The position numbers and the translations under genes are program-made. A stretch of DNA of 42,139 bases from a virus: positions 1 through 42,139 of the IMG/VR virus record IMGVR_UViG_3300009420_000025; one strand, written 5' to 3'. The notes under the pieces are model-generated. The model saw only the letters and a program-made list of their open reading frames with translations. It was not told the DNA's origin and ran no database searches. Position 1 is the stretch's first letter. Each line of letters begins with the position of its first letter. Positions 35,601-42,139 of the stretch are shown here, in pieces.

Positions 35601-37920
35601 CGTTGAGAAGGGTGATGTCCCTAAGAAAGATAAAATATATGTTTCCTTAAACTATCTTCAAGGATACAGTGAGTCGTATGCAGGCTCTTATGGGGCTAGA
35701 AGTCAAGACACTGACGAGCCCAAACTTTATAGATATTCTGCAGGAGACAAGCTTAGAGTAATAAGCTATTACGACGACGACGACGCTAGAAAGTGGGCTA
35801 ATGATGAGGCAGTGTTTGATGTTTTAGACACAAAATACTTATCTAATGATTTAGAGTCCCACCCATTGTTTTTTGCAAGCGACTCTGACCCCTACGAAAG
35901 ATTAGTAAGAAACGGGGAGTTTGTAGTGCTTAGGGACAACTCAGACGCTAGTGGCTTTACTGCGCTTGACATTGATGAAAACCAAGACAAATGGAAAAAT
36001 AGATGCGTTTTTGAAATAATTTCACCTCAGTTAGAAATTGACGACAAGGTACAGGGGTATTTTGAGACGGATCAAGGAGGCGAGATTAAAAGCAATTACG
36101 ACGGGACTAAGTATCATGAATTTTCTTACCATATTATGACGGAAGGAGACGTCTTCTTCAGGGCGGTCCCCACCAACATGAGGGACTGGGACCCCGTAAC
36201 AGCCACCTTTAAAGACATTTTCGTTGTTAATGACGAGAATGAAAACGTATCCTCTTCTAATTTTAAGAACTACTACCTTGAAACACAGGGCGTTACTGAT
36301 CTCCATAAAACCAACTCAAAAGGTTATGGAAGACCAAACTTCATTGAGCCAAACCAAAGAGATGCTAGACTAAAAGCCTCAGTAAAGTTTTCTCAAATAA
36401 CAGAACCTGACACCTTTAAAATAAAATACACTTCTTTCCCCGTGACAAAAGAGAACAGCTTCCACTTACCAGAAAAGCACAAGGAGCTCAACTACCTTGT
36501 TGGTTTTGATGAGAGCATCACTGCCATACAGGAAAATAAGGTTTCTTACATCCCTGTGGACAGAGCTTTGACTGCTACAGTGTCTGGAGACGAGTCTTTA
36601 AACATATCTCAAAAAGTATTAAATACGGCTAAGTTTGAATCTTCTTCTAATGGCTGCTCAAACGCGGAGTCTGTTGTTGAAGCTGAAGGAGCTGTTTACT
36701 TCGTGGATAAACGGAACAGAGCTGTTATTAAACTTGGAAGCAAAGGAGCCGTAAACATTTCTAACGTAGGTATGGAGGAGTATTTTAAAAGACATATTAC
36801 AAATCTTTTGAAATCATCTGAAAAAGAAGATTACTCTGACATAAGAATAGTCGGGGGTTTTGATCCCGCTGAAAATGAATTTATAGTCTCTTTTATTTCA
36901 CCTTCTGACATTAACTCTGTTTCCTTAACGGGAGAGGCGCATCCGCAGAGGATAGAGCTTATATCTGATTATGCTAAAGACGAGTTTTCTTCGAACGAAG
37001 ACACACCTATAAATACTATTGCTTGGGATCACTTAAGTGAGGTCTGGAAAACGAGGTATAGTTTTAATTCAACAAATTATGCGAGAGTAAACAACAAACT
37101 TATATCTTTTAAGCCAGGTCAAAATGGAGAGCTAGTGTGGCTTCACGGAGCTAACGAAAAGAGAAACTTCTTTCACGGGCATCAATACCAATCAGCAATA
37201 AAGGTTGTTTCTAATTTTGGAAAGTCTCTCGGCGCTTCAGAAACAAAGGCTTTTAGATCTATCTCCTTTGAGGGGAACTCTAAATGGCCCTCAATAATTA
37301 AGACTCAGAAAGATAAAGCAAGAGTGGCTAAGTTTGAAGAAAGAGAGGGAGAGTTTTATGCTAACCTTCCTAAGTCGGAGTCTGTCTCCTCTTCATCTAA
37401 TATAAAGGCTATTGGAATTGTTAAGTCAATAGAGCTTTTACAAGATCCAAACTCGCCTTCTGCTATACATGCTATAATAACTTTTAAGTCGCCTGTAGGG
37501 AGGTATCCAATAAACCTAGGAGACCACGTTGATTGCTTTTTGTCGGAAGCCACTGAAGACTCAAACGTTATAGAGACGGGCTTACGCCCTGTAGAAATTA
37601 TTGGAGACTATTCTATTAGATATATCCTTGGGTTTATGGACGGACTCGCCGCTGAGATTCCAGACGTGTGGGACACAAATGAAGACGGCCAGATTAATAC
37701 TGAGGAATACCTAGCCCTTCTCGAAGGAGGCTTGAGTCCTGAGATTACTGCTGCCTTTGAAGGCAAGACAATGATTCATAAATCCAACTCTGCTATTTTT
37801 GGCGACACTCTTAGAGATAAGTTTGCCACTATAACAGCTATAAATGCTTCCGATGAGCCAGTGGAGCTTTTTGCCATAAACGTTAAAGCGACAGACTCAA
37901 AACTTAGCAATGGCTTATAA
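32689..37920 (+). CDS. Giant tail hub / stabilisation protein, P22 gp10-like remainder (1743 aa)
   Basis: One eighth of the window. The N-terminus TILFFTDNTNEPRRINIRRC continues the hub fold of the preceding gene. Near residue ~1330 GCSNAESVVEAEGAVYFVDKRNRAVIKLGSKG and GGFDPAENEFIVSF are further beta-propeller blades of this family. The middle has long beta-rich stretches likely to bind fibres. An EF-hand-like loop DTNEDGQINTEE lies near residue 1663. It should form the tail hub or nozzle. It starts 25 nt after the N-terminal part ends, in another frame, from an A-rich leader. Confidence 0.8.
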   Translation: MSFKDTHITPFIGVDETVDTILFFTDNTNEPRRINIRRCIEDDEALSGNALSYIGEDLEDFITACPKAPIKPISFKFSLIFDLGSTESKFAETDGIIFAYQNVYEDGWLSPLSPFSKVAYPPRLKTLGVDAGSTLIEKECVLSIPSQSQEIKEVRILFKEGDFGYWKIVDVINAKEDVEQTSFEYIGDDDLIGKYTFDNNRVYPLLPLDESVKYYDALPRKAKAQAVSGGRLMYGNYVEGFNPIKTKSSGQVEYIPRPTDLTSIRLGIEPTIFENEDTDGYTGADKGTAAGFIIDVEGLPDVIPAGAYEFQLSFRTKNNLHLYNTDVNGFRGSRNITNDGVTDFSAELSPITATTNLDLYLPSGSETSATPLFTNNTGVAEITWKTGASNPLSTHIGTAPSSPLILNVDEISFSLKLSFSSDITKNILLQAITATLTGPSNNSMLSSIMSGLGVEILDLPYFEWETNGGFVADSKPYGAVIEKNIDLNLQSGGVFSQESSFAELVCAVKKDSEECAGFFILNKAKVRIGFEVDASSSSGFKKGFRLKVIGVDAEDVMTCLPVPAMGRGSKGSYFLSATADENTTAYGPEDEYADTTETPFLLEPSKTYTRWPWIRSDLRGGLANGDWNGSQTPYRIGEWHVFSKADLSGVDSGVENTYKAKINNIQGTNFTVNPDLVLNYDDTLRTWVTNLNHLLKVTAPGSTGYSYRWDGYVDSFTWNAIGLDPSSNSEFDGNGNAMPKQMFSVVDGEAGPGGRMSSEHPYSDTSIGADGTTESLTVSSIVSGDISATESSPASGGNWIFDTGFLNASGVVPAHNRKGSVWSTTLIGIVDNLPFLTANKIYKGVSEEENIGSVDPIKRDSFNSSPMEAANISSTVSTGNDEISSFKTRATHDFGIVYYDSRGRSGAVNKLDSVYVPGYSSEERGNHPKGATNIRMNLQFIPPSWAHRYKIYYSNRNEAKRFIQYSAGGAFVEKGDVPKKDKIYVSLNYLQGYSESYAGSYGARSQDTDEPKLYRYSAGDKLRVISYYDDDDARKWANDEAVFDVLDTKYLSNDLESHPLFFASDSDPYERLVRNGEFVVLRDNSDASGFTALDIDENQDKWKNRCVFEIISPQLEIDDKVQGYFETDQGGEIKSNYDGTKYHEFSYHIMTEGDVFFRAVPTNMRDWDPVTATFKDIFVVNDENENVSSSNFKNYYLETQGVTDLHKTNSKGYGRPNFIEPNQRDARLKASVKFSQITEPDTFKIKYTSFPVTKENSFHLPEKHKELNYLVGFDESITAIQENKVSYIPVDRALTATVSGDESLNISQKVLNTAKFESSSNGCSNAESVVEAEGAVYFVDKRNRAVIKLGSKGAVNISNVGMEEYFKRHITNLLKSSEKEDYSDIRIVGGFDPAENEFIVSFISPSDINSVSLTGEAHPQRIELISDYAKDEFSSNEDTPINTIAWDHLSEVWKTRYSFNSTNYARVNNKLISFKPGQNGELVWLHGANEKRNFFHGHQYQSAIKVVSNFGKSLGASETKAFRSISFEGNSKWPSIIKTQKDKARVAKFEEREGEFYANLPKSESVSSSSNIKAIGIVKSIELLQDPNSPSAIHAIITFKSPVGRYPINLGDHVDCFLSEATEDSNVIETGLRPVEIIGDYSIRYILGFMDGLAAEIPDVWDTNEDGQINTEEYLALLEGGLSPEITAAFEGKTMIHKSNSAIFGDTLRDKFATITAINASDEPVELFAINVKATDSKLSNGL

Positions 37921-37933
37921 TTTCGTAACTTTG
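37908..37933 (+). promoter_or_regulatory. Late promoter, CAAT-N14-TAACTTTG
   Basis: CAAT (37908-37911), 14 nt, TAACTTTG (37926-37933), then 14 nt to the ATG at 37948. CAAT lies within the last codons of the giant hub gene. TTTCG before the box is shared with the promoters at 20176, 28232 and 30442. Confidence 0.72.
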
Positions 37934-37947
37934 CAAAAAACAGACTC

Positions 37948-39204
37948 ATGATAGATTTTTTAATGAACCTCTGGGAAAGCTCAGGGACTACAAGTCAAGC
38001 CATTATTCCCCTGCTTACACAGGGCTTAAGCTTTGCAACAGACCTAAGATCAGGTAATCAAGCGAGAGAGAAAGAACTTGTAGGGCTTAATGCTCAGTTA
38101 GGTTTTGCAGGACAAGACTTATCGGAAGGGCAGGCAGCACTGAAAAATTTAGAACAAGGCAATCTTAGGTTCGCTCCAAAAGAGCAGAAGGTTTCAGGTA
38201 AGGCATATGAGGCATACGATATAGCTCAGTCAAGAGCCGTAGAAGATGCCTCTCAGCAAAGCCAAGATGCCTTTTTAGCAACTATGGCTGCGAATAACGG
38301 TGGCGGATCAGAAATGTTTAGTGCTTTCCAAGACCAGTCCCGTGCGGCGGCTCTTGCAGGACTAACAAACAGGCAGACTGCGGCAACGAACTTAGGAGCG
38401 ATAGAAACATCAACTAACGCAGCAAACACACAGGCTTTTAATCTTCAATCAGACGTAGAGCAAAAGAGAGGATTACAACAAGAGCGAGCTGGTAAGGTAG
38501 GGACGATGCAGGCTAACGTTGGAATAGAGAACGTAGGGCTTGATAAAAAGCATGCCCTTGGAAATGCCTTGATGGACGCAAGCGTAGGTGTGCTAGGAAT
38601 GGCTTCTGCTGGCGGAGTTAAGAACATGTTTAGTATGGATGATTTAAAATTAGGGGCAGGCGGACCTGGGCTAGGTTCTCCAACCCCTAAGGTTGATTAT
38701 GGTAACCTTTCAACCCCTAAGATTGAGTATGGGAACCTTCTTGATAACTTGGGCAATAGAGGTGGTCTAGCTGGCCTCCACGATAACGCTGTAGCGCACA
38801 GAGGCTATGCTACGGGAGGCAAGGTAGAAGAATCTCTTTATAACTTGTCTGACTACGACACAGGTCCTAAGGATGCTGTCCCCGAAAACAAAGCTAAGAC
38901 GGCTTTTGCTGCTATGCTTAAGCAACTCCAAAAAGAAAAAAGCATGGCTAATGGAGGGAAGCTTAGCTACGAAGATGGAGGCGAAGTAATGGAAACTCCT
39001 GGTGAATTTTCACACGAAGAGAACCCTATAGATATGATAGACGGAGACGGAGACAAGGTAGGAGAAGTTACTGGAGGGGAGCTAGTTTTCAATCCAGAAC
39101 AGTCTAGTATTATAGAAGAGTTAGTATCTTTAGGCGACGAAGACTCACTTATGCAGTATCTTAAAGACCTAATGAACGAACCTCAGTTCCAAGACGCAAT
39201 ATAA
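37948..39204 (+). CDS. Internal virion / ejection protein with GG modules, 418 aa
   Basis: The N-terminal half is Ala/Gln-rich and helical (GLNAQLGFAGQDLSEGQAALKNLEQGN), typical of ejected proteins. GG motifs occur at HRGYATGGKVEESLYNLSDYD (~res 289-309) and MANGGKLSYEDGGEVMETPGEFSHEENPIDMIDGDGDKVGEVTGGELVFNPEQ (~res 333-385). This last block is a domain I recall from many Bacteroidota phage virion proteins. It probably enters the host with DNA or builds the trans-envelope channel. TAATG-coupled to the next gene. Confidence 0.75.
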   Translation: MIDFLMNLWESSGTTSQAIIPLLTQGLSFATDLRSGNQAREKELVGLNAQLGFAGQDLSEGQAALKNLEQGNLRFAPKEQKVSGKAYEAYDIAQSRAVEDASQQSQDAFLATMAANNGGGSEMFSAFQDQSRAAALAGLTNRQTAATNLGAIETSTNAANTQAFNLQSDVEQKRGLQQERAGKVGTMQANVGIENVGLDKKHALGNALMDASVGVLGMASAGGVKNMFSMDDLKLGAGGPGLGSPTPKVDYGNLSTPKIEYGNLLDNLGNRGGLAGLHDNAVAHRGYATGGKVEESLYNLSDYDTGPKDAVPENKAKTAFAAMLKQLQKEKSMANGGKLSYEDGGEVMETPGEFSHEENPIDMIDGDGDKVGEVTGGELVFNPEQSSIIEELVSLGDEDSLMQYLKDLMNEPQFQDAI

Positions 39205-42139
39205 TGGCAACAGAATCATCAATTTACAACTTATCAGACTACGCCCTACCTTCTTCAGGTCTTGGTTATGAAGAAGAATTAGCTGCAGGAAAACTAAAAG
39301 CTCAGCAAATAAGAGATATGGGTAAGACCCTCTTAGCTGCCGATCAAGAGAAGAATCAACTAGCCGCAACAGAGATATACGGGACAGCCTTAGGTAGCAT
39401 GTATGAAGGAGACAGATCCGCAATAGAGCAGATGAGATTATACATAGAGGATCAACAAAAGAGCGGCGGATACAGTAGCGACCCTGCGGCTTTTTCAAGG
39501 TCGGTGGCGCAGCTTAATGCAATGACTAAGAATTTTTCTGCTTTTTACACTCAGTCTTACGGGACTGGTGGAGCAGACGGCACAGGGAGCACATATTCAG
39601 ACATCCTGTATAACCAAAAGTCAGGGAGCGACCCTTATGCGGACGCTGACATGCAAGCAGTTGGGGATGTTTTTGAGGGGGCACAAGGCACACTAAACTT
39701 TTTAAACTCTGGTGGATATTCGCCTGATAGCATATACATAGACGACCAAGGTATCATGATGGCTCGCTCAATCGATATGCAAGGCAACGTAGGGGAATAT
39801 GTTCCTATTACTGACCTCCCACACAGACAGCTAGGCGCACAAGCTTTTATGCCTGAATTAGAAGAAAGATCAATGTCTTTACTTAATTTGGCCACAGAAA
39901 ACAGAGATGGTATTATAGTATCTCAGCAAAGAACAAATTCAAACACTGGTTTAACATACACCTTTGATGAAGCTAACGAAGAGTGGTTTAATAATGAAAT
40001 TGTTTCTAATCCAAGATTTTTAAGGGATATCCTAAGTCCCTATGGTATTGATGGTGAAGCTTCTGACGCGTTCTTTAACGGAAAAGCTACTCCAAACTCT
40101 GAGACTCATATCAAAAGCCTCTTATTTGGAGTCAGAGATGATAACGGAGGAATTCCCGTCGGGGAATCTGGGGGCATTTTAGAAGAGTGGGTTCAGACTG
40201 CTAATTTCGGGCTGACTGCCCCTCCAGAACCAGGAGACACAGGAAACAAAGGAAAGAGATCAGACGGAAAAGACTTAATTCTAGGTGGCCCTCAGGAGAT
40301 AGACCTTGCAGCTCAAGGCTCCACGTCAGTGGATGTTGAAAGAGACGAGTATGGGATAATTGATGGTACGGGAGATAAGGATGTATGGGTAGGATACGGC
40401 GAGGTGCTAAGGAACGCAGAAGGGATTATTGTAACGCAAAACTCACTAGGTGAGTGGATTTACGAAACGGAAAACGGTATGGCAATCTCACAAACGCCAG
40501 GAGAATACACCAAGACTGGAGAAGCGGCACCTGGTGCTGCTGATTACAAACCAGGAGATACTTTTACGACAGTGTCTTATAATATACCCGCCATTGAAAT
40601 GAATCACGGGCAGTACGGAGACTATAAGATTATATCTGTAGCTGCTGGGGCTAGAGGCCACAGGATGGTTCAGATACAAGCTCCTAGATTTATTGTTGCG
40701 GACATGGTGGAGGGCAGTATGCTCTCAACGTCCTATAGAGAGGCAACGGCACAAGAAGTCGCAAATGGCATGGGAATGCAAGGCCAGGAGCTAGAAGAGG
40801 TTGCAGGGGCGCGTGAGTGGATTGACCTCGACGACGAAGGGACAGACTATGTGAATGCTGAAGGAGTGCCCGTTTGGATGAAAGATGGGGTTTGGTACCA
40901 AAGAGCCCTAGATTGGGAAGGTACGATTAAGTCAGACACGCCAGGGCAAGTGGTTCAGGTAGATGGCCGTACAACTGATATTAGATCTGCACTAGGGGAA
41001 TACGGACAGGTTTACAACCAGCTTATCTTATTATCTGAAGATAAACTTGAAGAACAGAATCGGGCCAATGACCTAGAAATGCAAGCTGAATATAAGAAGG
41101 CTTGGGATATTCTTCAGGAGTTCGACGCAGCTAATCCAACGCCCACACCAAAAGTTGACGCAACACCTGTTGACGCAAACGCTGCTGATGACGCAACACC
41201 TATTGATGACAAAACAGTTCCAGATGAAATAGTGTTTGATGAGGGAGATCCTGACCCTGTTTTTGAGCCATCCCCTGAGCCGTTAACGGAGATAGAGGCA
41301 ACAGTTGGGGCTAAGGCTATACAAAAATCATGGAATTCCTCTCACGGGGCTAAAATGAGAGACTACGCTAGGCGGAAAATCGAAGAGCTATACCCTGACC
41401 TAACCACACAAGAAGTAATCGACTTAGCTAACAATCCAGCCTTTCAGGAGGCTTTATCAGAAGCTGGCTATATCGTCGATGCAACGGGGCCAGGGTGGCT
41501 ACAAGGAGCAGCTGAGGTAATTGGTCAAGGAGCTTACCCTAGAAAGAGAGAGATTATTAGAGAGGTAATTAATGCGTTTGATTTTGAAGGAGAATCAGGA
41601 AAGTCATTAATCGGGGCAGCTGAAAGCCCAGAGGAGCTCCGAGAGCGTCTTCTACTGGAAGAGACAAAGAACACAGAGTCGCCAGTAGTGGAAGAAGTAA
41701 ACCCACAAGTACACGTGAATGAAATCACGGAGCGCGGCAGCACAACCGACTTTGGGGATAAGGATGCCTCAGCATACTATTGGGCTGGAATTGATTTAGG
41801 CGAGACTAACGGAGAAAAAGACCTCTTGGAGTCTGTTCTCCAGTTTGGGTTACCGCCTGAAGAGAGCATACAATATAAAACTCTAAAGTACAAATTTCCA
41901 GAAGAGTTCGCAGCCGCGACGGAACGCGCTGAGACAATAAAGGTGGCCAAAAAAGCCGCTGAAACTGAAAACGAAGTTATAAGTAAAGAGGTTCGGACAA
42001 AGCTAATAAAGGACGGTTTAGAAAACACGTCCCTTGTAATGAGTAATATTTTAGACTTAACTAGACCTGTTGACCCTGATGCCGATCCCGATGCAAATCC
42101 AGTAGAAATTGCTGTGAATGCGCTTCCTATTGGGGTTAA
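39204..42139 (+). CDS. Large internal/ejection virion protein, 3' end cut by the window (at least 978 aa)
   Basis: Starts MATESSIYNLSDYALPSSGLGYEEELAAGKLKAQQ; the SIYNLSDY motif echoes SLYNLSDYDTG in the preceding protein. The N-terminal ~100 residues are helical, then a long mixed region, an Asp/Pro/Thr linker (VDATPVDANAADDATPIDD, ~res 651-669) and a helical end rich in Glu/Lys. There is no stop before position 42139. Joining the end to position 1 would give ...VNQAK and TAA at 11-13. Probably an ejected core or channel protein; no enzymatic motif found. Confidence 0.78.
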   Translation, partial: MATESSIYNLSDYALPSSGLGYEEELAAGKLKAQQIRDMGKTLLAADQEKNQLAATEIYGTALGSMYEGDRSAIEQMRLYIEDQQKSGGYSSDPAAFSRSVAQLNAMTKNFSAFYTQSYGTGGADGTGSTYSDILYNQKSGSDPYADADMQAVGDVFEGAQGTLNFLNSGGYSPDSIYIDDQGIMMARSIDMQGNVGEYVPITDLPHRQLGAQAFMPELEERSMSLLNLATENRDGIIVSQQRTNSNTGLTYTFDEANEEWFNNEIVSNPRFLRDILSPYGIDGEASDAFFNGKATPNSETHIKSLLFGVRDDNGGIPVGESGGILEEWVQTANFGLTAPPEPGDTGNKGKRSDGKDLILGGPQEIDLAAQGSTSVDVERDEYGIIDGTGDKDVWVGYGEVLRNAEGIIVTQNSLGEWIYETENGMAISQTPGEYTKTGEAAPGAADYKPGDTFTTVSYNIPAIEMNHGQYGDYKIISVAAGARGHRMVQIQAPRFIVADMVEGSMLSTSYREATAQEVANGMGMQGQELEEVAGAREWIDLDDEGTDYVNAEGVPVWMKDGVWYQRALDWEGTIKSDTPGQVVQVDGRTTDIRSALGEYGQVYNQLILLSEDKLEEQNRANDLEMQAEYKKAWDILQEFDAANPTPTPKVDATPVDANAADDATPIDDKTVPDEIVFDEGDPDPVFEPSPEPLTEIEATVGAKAIQKSWNSSHGAKMRDYARRKIEELYPDLTTQEVIDLANNPAFQEALSEAGYIVDATGPGWLQGAAEVIGQGAYPRKREIIREVINAFDFEGESGKSLIGAAESPEELRERLLLEETKNTESPVVEEVNPQVHVNEITERGSTTDFGDKDASAYYWAGIDLGETNGEKDLLESVLQFGLPPEESIQYKTLKYKFPEEFAAATERAETIKVAKKAAETENEVISKEVRTKLIKDGLENTSLVMSNILDLTRPVDPDADPDANPVEIAVNALPIGV

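Noticed and set aside
1-42139. CRISPR arrays, insertion sequences, integrase, toxin-antitoxin genes
   Set aside because: None seen on either strand: no regularly spaced repeats, no transposase or recombinase motifs.

Overview
The window looks like most or all of a roughly 42 kb tailed-phage genome (podovirus type) infecting a Bacteroidota host, probably a marine flavobacterium. The host call rests on the promoters: many genes are preceded by TAnnTTTG, the Bacteroidota -7 box, and the left-arm promoters add a TTTG/TTAG -33 element exactly 20 nt upstream. The last gene (39204 to the window end) runs off without a stop. If the window end is joined to its start, that frame closes after four more codons (TAA at 11-13), so the sequence may be a circularly closed or permuted genome cut inside this gene.

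Layout. Positions 1-290 hold a non-coding region with repeated TTATATGC/GCATATAA arms. Positions 291-8456 are an early-type arm, all on the minus strand: 26 small genes in four operons, each with its own host-type promoter (P1-P4, near 1390, 4880, 6255 and 8510). Many of these genes overlap by ATGA. Most products are 47-180 aa and unrecognised; exceptions are a triplicated family (KLIAEFMG...WDWLMPVVQKC), two histone-tail-like paralogues at the promoter-proximal end and a W-LQG-YGR family protein. Between the genes lie a compact tRNA-Asp(GTC), a second tRNA-like element beside it, a tRNA-like element near 7320, and a 300-nt structured RNA region with tRNA-like parts (5943-6234). Positions 8457-9423 are the divergent intergenic region, with an alternating purine-pyrimidine GT-rich tract next to AT-rich DNA.

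Positions 9424 to the end form the late-type arm on the plus strand, interrupted by two minus-strand genes (13887-14432, a secreted protein with an early-type promoter, and 15236-15664). It starts with a likely YkuD-like peptidoglycan enzyme, virion-type proteins and a probable HExxH protease, then a DUF5675 protein, a GroES-like co-chaperonin, an HNH nuclease and the large terminase. Next come the portal, several beta-rich small structural proteins, a scaffold-like protein, the major capsid protein, a fibre protein, ring/adaptor proteins, a P22 gp10-like hub split over two genes (219 + 1743 aa) and two large internal/ejection proteins. There is no sheath, tape measure or tail tube, which fits a short-tailed virion. 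I recognise no DNA polymerase, primase, helicase, RNA polymerase, integrase or holin.

Regulation. Late promoters lack the TTTG -33 element. Six of twelve carry CAAT exactly 14 nt upstream of TAnnTTTG, and four others carry GGNN at the same place. In five cases the start codon lies exactly 4 nt after the box, implying leaderless mRNAs. Early genes instead often carry AAACCAATA a few bases before the ATG.

All gene functions come from reading translated sequence by eye against remembered families; none was checked by a database search.
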